Shown here one piece after another: positions 27,497-36,177 of a DNA stretch of 64,000 nucleotides. The DNA is taken from assembly GCF_013409595.1 (NCBI RefSeq), contig NZ_JACCBD010000001.1, positions 1,674,001 through 1,738,000 of the forward strand. The letters are read 5' to 3'. The translations under genes and the position numbers were made by a program. The number at the start of each line of letters is the position of its first letter. Positions within the stretch are counted from its first letter, which is position 1. The stretch comes from Leucobacter aridicollis (GTDB lineage Bacteria; Actinomycetota; Actinomycetes; Actinomycetales; Microbacteriaceae). The notes below the pieces were generated by a model, which saw nothing but the letters and a program-made list of their open reading frames with translations, ran no database searches and was not told where the DNA came from.

Positions 27497-27567
27497 AGGG
27501 GATGACGGGAATCGAACCCGCGTAATCAGTTTGGAAGACTGAGGCTCTACCATTGAGCTACATCCCC
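27497..27567 (-). tRNA. tRNA-Gly(UCC)
   Basis: 71 nt. Acceptor GGGGATG/CATCCCC, anticodon loop CTTCCAA in stem TCAGT/ACTGA giving UCC, discriminator U as usual for tRNA-Gly. CCA not encoded. Followed directly by an intrinsic terminator. Confidence 0.97.
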
Positions 27568-27677
27568 GGACCACCGAGATGGTCTGGCGCTTGCGCGACT
27601 CATCGAGCATACTGCATGTTCGTCGCGTGGCGCGAACGCGCCCCCGCCCCGGCGCGTCTCGGCCGCCGACAGCGCGC

Positions 27678-28211
27678 CTAGCTCGTGGCGGCGCGGTGGT
27701 TGCTCGTGTAGTCGAGGTAGACCTCCGAGTTACGGCGCACCGACTCGCGATCCTCATCCCGCAGTTCACGCACCACCCGCGCCGGCACGCCCGCGACGAG
27801 CGAGTGCGGCGGGATCACCATCCCCTGCGGGACGACTGCGCCGGCTGCGACGAGGCTCCCCTCCCCCACGACCGCCTCGTTGAGCACTGTCGCGTTCATC
27901 CCGATGAGACACCCGTTCTCGACCGTCGCGCCGTGCACCACCGCGTTGTGCCCCATGGACACGTCATCGCCGATCACCGTCGCCTGGCCGCGGAAGGTGT
28001 GGATCACGACGCCGTCCTGCGCGTTCGTGCGCTCGCCGATGCGCACGGCGTCGGAGTCGCCCCGCACGACAGCGTTGTACCAGATGCTCGAGTCGCGACC
28101 GATCGACACGTTGCCGACGACGAACGAGCCCGGAGCGAGCCACACGCTCTCGTGCACCTCGGGCGCGCCGTATGGTGCGACGGGGATGATCTGGCCGTGG
28201 TGTTTCGTCAT
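27678..28211 (-). CDS. Gamma carbonic anhydrase-like hexapeptide-repeat protein
   Basis: 177 aa. Left-handed beta-helix of hexapeptide repeats (VSIGRDSSIWYNAVVRGD, TVENGCLIGMNATVLNEA). The metal-ligand histidines of the gamma-CA family are present (VIHTF, MGHNAVVHG). Relatives such as YrdA/PaaY bind zinc and may be carbonic anhydrases or thioesterase-linked, so the exact activity is open. Start is the ATG at 28211 behind AGGAG; a longer frame to 28298 overlaps tRNA-Asn and is rejected. Confidence 0.9.
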   Translation of the reverse strand: MTKHHGQIIPVAPYGAPEVHESVWLAPGSFVVGNVSIGRDSSIWYNAVVRGDSDAVRIGERTNAQDGVVIHTFRGQATVIGDDVSMGHNAVVHGATVENGCLIGMNATVLNEAVVGEGSLVAAGAVVPQGMVIPPHSLVAGVPARVVRELRDEDRESVRRNSEVYLDYTSNHRAATS

Positions 28212-28235
28212 TGCACACTCCTTTGGGTAGACAAA

Positions 28236-28263
28236 AAGGCCCTTACTCAAGAGTAAGGGCCTT
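28236..28263 (-). terminator. Intrinsic terminator after tRNA-Asn
   Basis: AAGGCCCTTACTC (28236-28248) pairs perfectly with 28251-28263. On the minus strand it is followed by TTTTTGT, a classic U-run terminator. 5 bp after the tRNA-Asn 3' end. Confidence 0.93.
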
Positions 28264-28268
28264 CGTTG

Positions 28269-28341
28269 CTCCCCCGGCTGGGCTCGAACCAGCGACATCC
28301 TGATTAACAGTCAAGCGCTCTGCCAACTGAGCTACAGGGGA
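28269..28341 (-). tRNA. tRNA-Asn(GUU)
   Basis: 73 nt. Acceptor TCCCCTG/CGGGGGA (one G-U), anticodon loop CTGTTAA in stem CTTGA/TCAGG giving GUU, discriminator G typical of tRNA-Asn. CCA not encoded. Confidence 0.97.
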
Positions 28342-28414
28342 ATATTGCCGCAGCAACTCGACTAGCGTACCAAGCGTCTCGCGGGCCACGCAAATCACGG
28401 TTCCCCGGGCGCGT

Positions 28415-29260
28415 CTACTCCTCGGCGATCTCGTCGTACGCGGTGGACCGGAGCGCGTCGGCGAGCCTGCGGACATAGTCGTGCTCGGTGCGCCGGAAGA
28501 TGGAGTTGATCTCGCCGCGACCGACGATGCGGCCCTGCTGCAGTACGATGACCTCCTCGGCGAGCGCCTCGAGCATCCCGATGTCGTGGCTCACGAGGAC
28601 CATCGAGGCGCCGGTGCGCTTCCGGTACCACTTGAGCAGATCAACGATCTTCGGGCGATTGTTCGCATCGACTCCGAGCGTCGGCTCGTCCACGATGAGC
28701 ACCGTCGGGTCGAGCATGAGTGAACGCATCACGGCGACGCGTTGGCGCTGCCCCTTCGACAGCTCGTACGGGTACTCCTGCAGCTTCGCGAGCGGCAGCG
28801 CGACGATGTCCATCATCTCGGCGACGATTTCCCCGAGCGGCTCGCGGTCGAAGTTGCGCACCCGCTCCTGAATCGGCTCGAACAGCACATCGCCCACGTT
28901 GAGCTCCGGGGTGAGGGTCGCTCCGGCGTCCTGCGAGAGGTGGCCGACGTAGGCCGTCAGCCGCGAACGCGATCGGCGGGTCAGGCGATCCAGCGGCATA
29001 TCGAGCGCCTTGCCGACGCCGCCGGCGGACTTGATGCGGGCGTTCTTGTCGCCCTCCGTGCCCCGCCCAGCGAGGTAGCGCGTCAGCGTCGACTTGCCAG
29101 AACCGCTCTCGCCGAGCACGGCGAGCACTCCCCCGCGGGGGAGGTCAAGGCTCACACCCTCGACGGCCTGGAAGGCGCGCCCGCCAGCGTGTGCCGGATA
29201 CCTCAGCGAGAGATCCGAGGCGATCAGGACGGGGTCTGCGTCGAGGTTTGGATGTGCCAC
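28415..29260 (-). CDS. Orphan ABC transporter ATP-binding protein
   Basis: 281 aa. Walker A GESGSGKST (about residue 52), Q-loop GHLSQDAGATLTP, signature LSKGQRQRVAV, Walker B VLIVDEPTLGVD and H-loop VSHD. The Q-loop and C-terminal HDYVRRLADAL resemble the oligopeptide (DppD/OppF) ATPase branch. No permease or binding-protein gene is adjacent, so the partner must be elsewhere, or the role is not transport. 12 bp beyond the dnaG stop. Confidence 0.9.
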   Translation of the reverse strand: MAHPNLDADPVLIASDLSLRYPAHAGGRAFQAVEGVSLDLPRGGVLAVLGESGSGKSTLTRYLAGRGTEGDKNARIKSAGGVGKALDMPLDRLTRRSRSRLTAYVGHLSQDAGATLTPELNVGDVLFEPIQERVRNFDREPLGEIVAEMMDIVALPLAKLQEYPYELSKGQRQRVAVMRSLMLDPTVLIVDEPTLGVDANNRPKIVDLLKWYRKRTGASMVLVSHDIGMLEALAEEVIVLQQGRIVGRGEINSIFRRTEHDYVRRLADALRSTAYDEIAEE

Positions 29261-29272
29261 ACGCTCACCTTA

Positions 29273-31126
29273 CTAGTCGTGACGCAGCCCACGCCGTGCA
29301 TGCTCCAGCGCGGCGAGTTGCTCCTGCACGCGCCGGGAGGCCTCGCTCGACGAGTCGCCGATGCGCTGCATCCGGGCAAGCAGCTCCTGTTTGAGCGAGA
29401 CGAGGTCGCGGTCGAGCAGCGAAATGACGACCTCGCGGGCGTACTCGGGCAGGAGGGCGGGATCCCGTTGCGGCATCGACGCGATCGCAAGTTCGCGGAC
29501 GAGTCCCTGGTGCGTCTGCGGGGCCGCCGCGAGGACAGCCTCCACCCATGCGCCGCCGTCGAGGCTGGGCAGCGCCGCGCTGAGGGCGTCCCTGACGACG
29601 CGAAGCTGCGGTTCGGTGACCTGCGCCGTGACGGCCTGCGAGAGCAGTTCGGATCCCACCGCGGGACCCTGCTGGATCATCGCCATGAGCGCATCGCGCT
29701 CGAGCCAGACTGCCGGCGTCGAACGCAGCGTCGCGAGCGAGATCGCCGGGCGTGCCGGCTCGGGCTCAGCGCCCTGGTGCGGCCCCCCGTAATCGGGCTC
29801 GGCTGGCGCCTGCCTGTGCGCGTTCTTCACCGCGTGTTGCACCTCGGCGAGGTCGAGGCCGAGCATCCGCGCGAGTTCGCGGGCGTAGCCTGGGCGCATT
29901 CCAGGATCCTTGATGCCTGCGACGATCGGGGCGGCCTGCCGGAGCGCGGACACCCTGCCCTCGACCGAGTTCAGGTCGTACCTGCTGATCGCCTGCTTGA
30001 GTGCGAACTCGAACAGCGGCACCTTCTTGTCGAAGAGCTCCCGCACGGCGTCGTCGCCGCGGTGGAGCCTGAGGTCGGCCGGGTCGTAGCCGTCCGGCGC
30101 GACCGCGGCGTAGGTCTGAGCGGTAAAGCGCTGCTCCTCGCCGAACGCGCGCAGCGCGGCCTTCTGGCCCGCCTCGTCAGGGTCGAACGTGAAGATCACC
30201 TCGGCCGCCGAGTCGTCCCCCATCACGCGGCGGAGCATCGAAATGTGCTCCTTGCCGAAGGCGGTGCCACAGGTGGCGATCGCGTCGTCAACGCCCGCGA
30301 GGTGGCAGGCCATGACGTCCGTGTAGCCCTCAACGATCACGGCACGCCCGCCGCGGGAGATCGCCTTCTTCGCGAGGTCGAGCCCGTAGAGCACCCGCGA
30401 CTTGTGGTAGACCGGCGTCTCAGGGGTGTTCAAGTACTTCGGTCCGTTGTCGTCCTCGTAGAGCTTTCTGGCGCCGAACCCGAGCGTCTGCCCGCTCGTG
30501 TCGCGAATCGGCCAGACGACGCGGCCGCGGAAGCGATCGTAGACCCCGCGTTGCCCCTCGGAGACGAGACCGGCCTGCACGAGTTCCTGCGGCGTGTAGC
30601 CGAGCTGCCGGAGATGGCCCGTGAGGGCGTCCCACCCACGCGGGGCATAGCCGACCGCGAACTGCTCCCACGACGCCGGGGCGAAGCCGCGCTGTTCGAG
30701 GAACGCGCGGGCGGTCTGAGCTTCCTCCCCCATGAGCTGATCGCGGTAGAAATCGCTCGCCGCCTGGTTGGCAGCAAGCAGTCGCGCCTTGTTCGGCCCG
30801 TCCTCGCGGCGCTCGTAGCCCTCCTCATAGGTGAGCACGTAGTTCGTGCGGGCCGCAAGCCGCTCGACCGCCTCCGCGAACGAGAGGTGATCCATCTTCT
30901 GCACGAAGCTGATCGAGTCTCCCGATTCGCCGCAGCCGAAGCAATGGAAGTAGCCGAGGGCCGGGCGCACGTGGAAGCTCGGACTGCGCTCGTCGTGGAA
31001 CGGGCACAGCCCCTTCATCGAGTCGATGCCAGCGTTCTTCAGCGCGACGTAATCGCCAACGAGGTCGGCGATGTTTGTGCGGCGCTTCACTTCCTCTACA
31101 TCGCTTGCTTTAATCCGACCCGCCAT
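29273..31126 (-). CDS. dnaG: DNA primase
   Basis: 617 aa from the ATG at 31126 (MAGRIKAS, as in relatives); an in-frame ATG 9 bp earlier (31135) is also possible. It lays RNA primers at the replication fork. N-terminal CHC2 zinc site C41, H44, C62, C65 (CPFHDE ... HCFGC). Catalytic core with TOPRIM motif VIVEGYTDVMACHLAG, and a C-terminal helicase-binding domain (TLRSTPAVWLERDALM). It follows dgt on the minus strand after a 178-bp gap with no gene. Confidence 0.96.
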   Translation of the reverse strand: MAGRIKASDVEEVKRRTNIADLVGDYVALKNAGIDSMKGLCPFHDERSPSFHVRPALGYFHCFGCGESGDSISFVQKMDHLSFAEAVERLAARTNYVLTYEEGYERREDGPNKARLLAANQAASDFYRDQLMGEEAQTARAFLEQRGFAPASWEQFAVGYAPRGWDALTGHLRQLGYTPQELVQAGLVSEGQRGVYDRFRGRVVWPIRDTSGQTLGFGARKLYEDDNGPKYLNTPETPVYHKSRVLYGLDLAKKAISRGGRAVIVEGYTDVMACHLAGVDDAIATCGTAFGKEHISMLRRVMGDDSAAEVIFTFDPDEAGQKAALRAFGEEQRFTAQTYAAVAPDGYDPADLRLHRGDDAVRELFDKKVPLFEFALKQAISRYDLNSVEGRVSALRQAAPIVAGIKDPGMRPGYARELARMLGLDLAEVQHAVKNAHRQAPAEPDYGGPHQGAEPEPARPAISLATLRSTPAVWLERDALMAMIQQGPAVGSELLSQAVTAQVTEPQLRVVRDALSAALPSLDGGAWVEAVLAAAPQTHQGLVRELAIASMPQRDPALLPEYAREVVISLLDRDLVSLKQELLARMQRIGDSSSEASRRVQEQLAALEHARRGLRHD

Positions 31127-31312
31127 AGGGGCCATTCTAGTCTTTGCGGGGCGCCGGCGGCGGGCGCTCGCTCAGGGCGCAGTGGCCGCCCATACGCGGC
31201 GGGCGCGTCGCGCTACCAGCACAGGATCTGGGATCGGCGATGTGTATGCCGCAGCCCGGCGGAAGTTGCATTGGGTTGGTAGATCACAGGCGGTGCGAGC
31301 GTGCACTCCTGT

Positions 31313-32575
31313 CTATACCAGCGGCACCTCGCACAGCCGGCGGTGCCAGGCGATCGCAGACTGATCGGTGAGCGACGCCACCTGATCCACGATCACGCGC
31401 TTTGCCGCTGCGTCGTCGGCGGCCGCCGCGAAGTCAGCCTGGAACGCGGGTTCGAGATCGCGATCCTGACCCTCCCACAGGGTTTCGAGCAGCTCGGCGA
31501 GCAGCGCGCGCTGCCGCCGGTAGGTCGGCTGCCTGCGGCCACTCGCCATCACGAACGCCGCGACGATGCCCTTGAGTACCGCGATCTCGGCGTGGATCGC
31601 CTTCGGCACGACGAGGGAAGCGCCGTAGCGTGCGAGCGGGGCCCCGCCTGCAGACTCCCGCGTCGCTGCGATGGCGGAGCGCGCGAAGTGCCCGATCATG
31701 TCGCTCGTGAAGTTCTTGAGCTGCGCCTGGTGCCTGCGCGACCCGTCCCACCGCGTCAGCCAGGTCGGCGTCGCCGAGATCCTGTCGTAGGCGGCCGAGA
31801 GCTCATCGTGCGTGAACGAGCCGTCGGCCCAGCTCGCGACGTCGGCAATGAGCGAGTCGTGCCCCGAACGGGAGGTGAGGATCAGCGGATCGATGTGGTC
31901 GCTCACGATCGCGTCCTCGAAGTCATGGACGGAATACGCGATGTCGTCGGACAGGTCCATCGTCTGCGCTTCGGCGCACTTCACCCGAGCAGGCGCGCCT
32001 TCGCGCATCCAGTGGAACACCGGGGCGTCGTCGGGGTAGTACCCGAACTTGCCGCTGCCCGCGGGAGCCTCCGAGAGCGCCCACGGGTACTTGCAGCTCG
32101 CGTCGAGCGTCGCCCGCGTGAGGTTCAGGCCGGCGCTCTCCCCGGTCTCGCTGAAGCGCTTCGCTTCGAGCCGGGTGAGGATCCTGAGCGTCTGCGCGTT
32201 GCCCTCGAACCCGCCAGCGTCACTCGCCCACTCGGCGAGCGCCCGCTCGCCGTTGTGCCCGAACGGCGGATGGCCGAGATCGTGGGTGAGGCAGGCTGCG
32301 TCGACGACGTCGCGGTCGAGCCCAAGCGACGCGGCGAGTTCGCGCCCGATCTGGGCGACCTCGAGCGAATGCGTGAGGCGGTTTCTGGCGAAGTCGATGC
32401 CCGCGGTCGGGCTGAGCACCTGCGTTTTCGCCGCGAGCTTGCGCAGGCCGGACGAGTGAATGACGCGTGCCCGGTCGCGTTCGAAATCGCTGCGCGCGCC
32501 GCTGTGCGTCTCGGGCACGAACCGCTCAATGTCGGCCGCGCCGTACTCCCCGCGCGCCGGCTCCAGGCTAGCCAC
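31313..32575 (-). CDS. dgt: Deoxyguanosinetriphosphate triphosphohydrolase-like protein
   Basis: 420 aa. HD-domain dNTPase that hydrolyses dNTPs to nucleoside plus tripolyphosphate. The metal site is visible as RNRLTHSLEVAQIGRE and LTHDLGHPPFGHNGE. A C-terminal Dgt extension follows. GTG start, with an 8-bp overlap with the dusB stop. Neighbouring dnaG links it to dNTP supply for replication (a common actinobacterial order). Confidence 0.94.
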   Translation of the reverse strand: MASLEPARGEYGAADIERFVPETHSGARSDFERDRARVIHSSGLRKLAAKTQVLSPTAGIDFARNRLTHSLEVAQIGRELAASLGLDRDVVDAACLTHDLGHPPFGHNGERALAEWASDAGGFEGNAQTLRILTRLEAKRFSETGESAGLNLTRATLDASCKYPWALSEAPAGSGKFGYYPDDAPVFHWMREGAPARVKCAEAQTMDLSDDIAYSVHDFEDAIVSDHIDPLILTSRSGHDSLIADVASWADGSFTHDELSAAYDRISATPTWLTRWDGSRRHQAQLKNFTSDMIGHFARSAIAATRESAGGAPLARYGASLVVPKAIHAEIAVLKGIVAAFVMASGRRQPTYRRQRALLAELLETLWEGQDRDLEPAFQADFAAAADDAAAKRVIVDQVASLTDQSAIAWHRRLCEVPLV

Positions 32576-33755
32576 CCGAGTCGTCCCGCTCCGCTTCGGC
32601 GAGCTCGGCGAAGTCGATGTGCGCGCTATCGCGCGAATCGAGCCAGCCGTCGGGGAGCTTGGGCTGCTTCGGGCTCCCAGCCCGGCCTCGCTGCCCCTCC
32701 GCGCCAGCGCCTGGGTACGGCAGGGAGCGGTCCATCGTCTCGTAGATCTCGTCGAGGTGCTCGAGCGACTCGACCATCGCGAGCGCTCGGCGGGTGTCGC
32801 CGCCGACGCCGTAACCCTTGAAGTACCAAGCGACGTGCTTGCGGATGTCGCGGCAGGCGCGCGCCTCCTCGCCGTCGAAGAACTCGATGAGCAGTTCGGT
32901 GTGGCGGCGCATCGCGTCCATCACGAACCCGAGCCCGGGCTTCGCGATCGCGGCGTTCGCCTCGTCCCAGGTCAGCTCACCCTGTTCGGCCTTGAACGCC
33001 GCGGCGAGATCCCCGAACAGCCACGGCCGTCCCAGGCAGCCGCGCCCGACGACGACGCCGTCGCAGCCGGTCTCGCGCACCATCCGGATCGCGTCGTCAG
33101 CGGCCCAGATGTCGCCGTTGCCGAGGATCGGCACGCTGGTGATGGCCTGCTTAAGCTCGGCGATCGCCGACCAGTCAGCCGTTCCCGAGTAGAACTCGTT
33201 CGCGGTGCGCCCGTGGAGCGCGATGGCGGCGACGCCTGCTGCCTCGGCTGAGCGCGCGGCGTCGAGGAAGGTGAGGTGATCGGCATCGATGCCCTTGCGC
33301 ATCTTCACCGTGAGCGGAATGTCACCGGCGGCCTTCACGGCGCCCTCGACGATCGCGCTAAACAGGTCGGCCTTCCACGGCAGGGCGGCGCCGCCGCCCT
33401 TGCGGGTGACCTTCGGGACGGGGCAGCCAAAGTTCAGGTCGATGTGGTCCGCGAGATCCTGATCCACGAGGAACCGGACGGCCTCGGACACAGTCTTCGG
33501 GTCGACGCCGTAGAGCTGGATCGAGCGCGGCGTTTCGCTCTCGTGGTGCTTAATAAGCCGGAGTGATCCAGGGGTGCGCTCCACGAGCGCGCGACTCGTG
33601 ATCATCTCGCTGACGTACAGCCCGGCGCCGTACTCGCGGCAGAGCCGGCGGAAGGCGGTGTTGGTGATGCCGGCCATCGGCGCGAGGATGACGGGAACGT
33701 CGAGCTCGAGCGGGCCGATACGCAGGCGTGAGCCTGGAAGCGTTGAGGTAGTCAT
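32568..33755 (-). CDS. dusB: tRNA-dihydrouridine synthase
   Basis: 395 aa from the ATG at 33755. FMN-dependent TIM barrel that reduces uridines in the tRNA D-loop. APMAGITNTAFRRLCREYGA is at the N-terminus and the catalytic Cys is in NFGCPVPKVTRKGGGAAL. FMN-phosphate binding GNGDIW and VVGRGCLGRPWLF are intact, and there is a C-terminal helical domain. The frame runs open to 33896, but without a ribosome site. Overlaps dgt by 8 bp. Confidence 0.94.
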   Translation of the reverse strand: MTTSTLPGSRLRIGPLELDVPVILAPMAGITNTAFRRLCREYGAGLYVSEMITSRALVERTPGSLRLIKHHESETPRSIQLYGVDPKTVSEAVRFLVDQDLADHIDLNFGCPVPKVTRKGGGAALPWKADLFSAIVEGAVKAAGDIPLTVKMRKGIDADHLTFLDAARSAEAAGVAAIALHGRTANEFYSGTADWSAIAELKQAITSVPILGNGDIWAADDAIRMVRETGCDGVVVGRGCLGRPWLFGDLAAAFKAEQGELTWDEANAAIAKPGLGFVMDAMRRHTELLIEFFDGEEARACRDIRKHVAWYFKGYGVGGDTRRALAMVESLEHLDEIYETMDRSLPYPGAGAEGQRGRAGSPKQPKLPDGWLDSRDSAHIDFAELAEAERDDSGG

Positions 33756-33793
33756 GACCGCTCTATTCTCGCAGATCGCGGGAGCGCTGAGCG

Positions 33794-34579
33794 CTACCGC
33801 GACTTGGGCTTGTCGACGGCGCCGCCGAACCGCCGGTCGCGGTCGTGGAAGATCTCGATGGCCTCCCACAGGTCCCGCCGCGAGAAGTCGGGCCACAGCT
33901 GGTCAAGGAAGACCATTTCGGCGTACGCGGACTGCCACAGCATGAAGTTGCTCGTGCGCTGCTCCCCCGAGCTTCGGACAAACAGGTCGACGTTCGGCAG
34001 CTCCGGCACGTACAGGTGCTTCTCGATGACGCGCTCGGAGATGCCGTTGGGCGAAAGCCTGCCGTCGGCGACCTCCGTTGCGATGCGCTTCACCGCGTCC
34101 GTGATCTCCGTGCGGCCGCCGTAGTTGACGCACATCGTCAGTGTGAGGCCGGTGTTGTGCGCCGTGTAGGTCTCGGCGAGCTTGAGCTCCTTGATCACCG
34201 AGCCCCAGAGGCGCGGCCGCCGCCCGGCCCAGCGCATGCGCACGTTCCAGGCGCTGAGCTGCTCGCGCCGTCGCCGGAGCACGTCGCGGTTGAACCCCAT
34301 GAGGAACCGCACCTCGTCGGGCGAGCGGCGCCAGTTCTCGGTCGAGAACGCGTACACGCTCAGGTGCGTCACCCCCGCTTGGATCGCCCCGGCAACGACG
34401 TCCAGCAGTACCTGTTCGCCCATCCGGTGACCCTCGACGCGCGGCAGGCCCCGCTGGTTCGCCCAGCGGCCGTTGCCGTCCATGACGATCGCGACGTGCT
34501 TGGGGGCCGGGCCCCGGAACTTCGGCGGCTGTTCCCCGGTCCAGTCAACGGGAACCAGGGTCTCGGGAGCAATAGCCAT
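33794..34579 (-). CDS. uppS: Isoprenyl (undecaprenyl/decaprenyl) diphosphate synthase
   Basis: 261 aa. cis-Prenyltransferase that makes the lipid carrier for peptidoglycan and other wall polymers. The pyrophosphate-binding motif [17 protein letters not shown] contains the catalytic Asp, and the C-terminal [20 protein letters not shown] is typical. Product chain length cannot be read. 9 bp after recO. Confidence 0.95.
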   Translation of the reverse strand: MAIAPETLVPVDWTGEQPPKFRGPAPKHVAIVMDGNGRWANQRGLPRVEGHRMGEQVLLDVVAGAIQAGVTHLSVYAFSTENWRRSPDEVRFLMGFNRDVLRRRREQLSAWNVRMRWAGRRPRLWGSVIKELKLAETYTAHNTGLTLTMCVNYGGRTEITDAVKRIATEVADGRLSPNGISERVIEKHLYVPELPNVDLFVRSSGEQRTSNFMLWQSAYAEMVFLDQLWPDFSRRDLWEAIEIFHDRDRRFGGAVDKPKSR

Positions 34580-34588
34580 GCACCGATT

Positions 34589-35311
34589 CTAGGTGCGCGG
34601 CAGGGAGAACGACCTGAGGCCACGCTCAAGATGCCACTGGGTGTAGGCGGCCGCAATCCCGGCGGCCTGTCCGCGTTCGCGCTCGCCGCTCGCGACGGCT
34701 GAGTCCCAGTCGCCCGCGAGCAGGGCGCGAAGCAGATCGATGCTCCCCTGGTCGAGGCGCGGCGAGCCTGCCGGCCGGCAGTTCTCGCAGGCGACACCGC
34801 CGAGCTGCACCGCGACAGCGGTGTGCGGGCCGGGTGCGCCGCAGCGAACGCACTCGTCGAACCCCGGCGTCCAGCCCGCGGCCGCCATGGCGCGCAGCAG
34901 GTAGCCGTCACGCACGAGTTCGGCGGGAATCTTGCCCGCGGCGAGGGTGCGCAGGGCACCGACGAGGAGCGTGAACAGCTCGGGCGAGGGGCCGCCCTCA
35001 GCGAGCCGCTCGGCGGTCTCAGCCATCACGCTGCCAGCCCGATACCTGTCGTAGTCCGCGGTGATCGCGGGCCCGTACGAGCCGAGCGTGACCGCCTGGG
35101 TGATCGTGTCGAGGGTGCGGCCCTCGTAGCACTGCACGTCGGCGACCATGAACGGCTCAAGCCGAGCACCGAACTTTGAGGAGGTGCGGCGGACTCCCTT
35201 TGCGACCGCTCGGAGTACGCCACGCTTGCTCGTGAGGAGGGTGACGATCCGGTCAGCCTCGCCGAGCTTGTGCGTGCGGAGCACGACACCCTGTTCGCGG
35301 TAGAGGGGCAC
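34589..35311 (-). CDS. recO: DNA repair protein RecO
   Basis: 240 aa from the GTG at 35311 (VPLYREQGVVLRTHKLGEAD, aligned with family starts). RecF-pathway mediator that loads RecA and anneals ssDNA. N-terminal OB fold, and a C-terminal zinc-type CVRCG ... CENC cluster. The GGAGG is unusually close to the GTG (1 nt). The frame extends to 35407 with no good start. Upstream lies the tandem repeat region instead of a typical operon partner. Confidence 0.93.
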   Translation of the reverse strand: MPLYREQGVVLRTHKLGEADRIVTLLTSKRGVLRAVAKGVRRTSSKFGARLEPFMVADVQCYEGRTLDTITQAVTLGSYGPAITADYDRYRAGSVMAETAERLAEGGPSPELFTLLVGALRTLAAGKIPAELVRDGYLLRAMAAAGWTPGFDECVRCGAPGPHTAVAVQLGGVACENCRPAGSPRLDQGSIDLLRALLAGDWDSAVASGERERGQAAGIAAAYTQWHLERGLRSFSLPRT

Positions 35312-35450
35312 CCCTCCATTATGACGCGTCGCGCTTGGGGTCGGCTCGGCACCCGCGGTGGTTCCGCCCTCCACCCCGATCGATAGATCTGGGATCGGCG
35401 TCAGCAATCACGTGCCGGCCAGGATCTGGCATACGGATCGCAGATTTGCA

Positions 35451-35548
35451 GTGCTGCGGCTGTGGCGCAGTGCTGCGGTCTGGCACAGTGCTGCGGCTGT
35501 GGCGCAATGCTGCGGTCTGGCACAGTGCTGTGGCTGTGGTCTGGCACA
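35451..35548. repeat. 37-bp tandem repeat between ruvC and recO
   Basis: Two 37-bp units (35451-35487 and 35488-35524) are 36/37 identical, followed by a shortened third copy (35525-35548). Each unit itself is a pair of related 19- and 18-bp segments starting GTGCTGCGG. It fills the middle of a 270-bp gene-free gap (35312-35581) and is followed by (CTGCGG)3. Reading frames through it give only low-complexity sequence. Confidence 0.92.
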
Positions 35549-35559
35549 GGGCCTTGGGG

Positions 35560-35577
35560 CTGCGGCTGCGGCTGCGG
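35560..35577. repeat. (CTGCGG)3 hexamer repeat
   Basis: Three perfect tandem CTGCGG units directly before the ruvC stop codon, continuing the repeat-rich gap. Confidence 0.85.
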
Positions 35578-35581
35578 CCGG

Positions 35582-36175
35582 TTAGGCTCGGGGCCCGCTG
35601 CGCCGCCGCCCGCCCTTCGCCTCAGCCTCGCGCCAGGCGCGCTGCGCAGGAGTCTCCCCCGCCGGCGCGGAGCTCGCGCGCTGCCTGTCGGGCGCGCCGC
35701 CGCGGCCGAGATGCCAGGCGTGGACGATCGCGAGCGCCAGCGCGTCGGCGGCGTCGGCCGGCTTCGGGGGCGCGGCGAGTCCGAGGAGCCTCGTGACCAT
35801 GTTCGTGACCTGCGCCTTGTCGGCGGCGCCGTAGCCTGTCACCGAGGCCTTCACCTCGTTCGGGGTGTACATCGCGACAGGGATGCCGCGCTGCTGCGCC
35901 AGAAACATCACGATGCCGGAGATCTGGGCGACGCCCATCACGCTCGGGAGGTTCTGTTGGGCGAACACGCGCTCGATGGCGATCGCGTCCGGGCGTTCGC
36001 CATCGAGCAGGCGCTCGAGGGCCGAGCCCAGCTGGTGGAGCCGCACAGGCAGCTCCGCTCCGGCCGGGCTCGTCAGCACCTCGACGTGTTCGAACGAGAG
36101 TTTTCGGGATCCCTCGGAGCTCACAACGCCCACACCGAGCCTGGTGAGCCCCGGGTCAATCCCGATGACGCGCAT
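35582..36175 (-). CDS. ruvC: Holliday junction endonuclease RuvC
   Basis: 197 aa. Resolves Holliday junctions. Acidic active-site residues lie in MRVIGIDPGL (D7) and DAADALALAIVHAW. The QQNLPSVMGVAQISG region and the C-terminal extension (Ala/Arg-rich, to RSGPRA) are seen. It sits 2 bp after yebC. The expected downstream ruvA and ruvB are missing; a tandem repeat and then recO follow. Confidence 0.96.
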   Translation of the reverse strand: MRVIGIDPGLTRLGVGVVSSEGSRKLSFEHVEVLTSPAGAELPVRLHQLGSALERLLDGERPDAIAIERVFAQQNLPSVMGVAQISGIVMFLAQQRGIPVAMYTPNEVKASVTGYGAADKAQVTNMVTRLLGLAAPPKPADAADALALAIVHAWHLGRGGAPDRQRASSAPAGETPAQRAWREAEAKGGRRRSGPRA

Positions 36176-36177
36176 AC

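Noticed and set aside
28742..31282. 846-codon plus-strand open frame opposite dnaG
   Set aside because: Shadow of dnaG and the ABC ATPase; no domain, start signal or codon pattern of its own.
33756..33896. N-terminal extension of dusB
   Set aside because: Arg-rich, no ribosome site, and overlaps the uppS end. The ATG at 33755 matches family N-termini.
31225..35400. 15-mer GATCTGGGATCGGCG shared by 31225-31239 and 35386-35400, both intergenic
   Set aside because: A 15-base match in 64 kb is expected by chance about once or twice. Only two exact copies, and no wider similarity I can establish.
35451..35548. Possible CRISPR-like array
   Set aside because: Units are directly adjacent with no unique spacers and no cas genes are near.
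35335..35796. Open frame through the 37-bp tandem repeat with Cys-rich repeats (AQCCGL-like)
   Set aside because: It is only the repeat read as protein, continues antisense into ruvC, and has no ribosome site.
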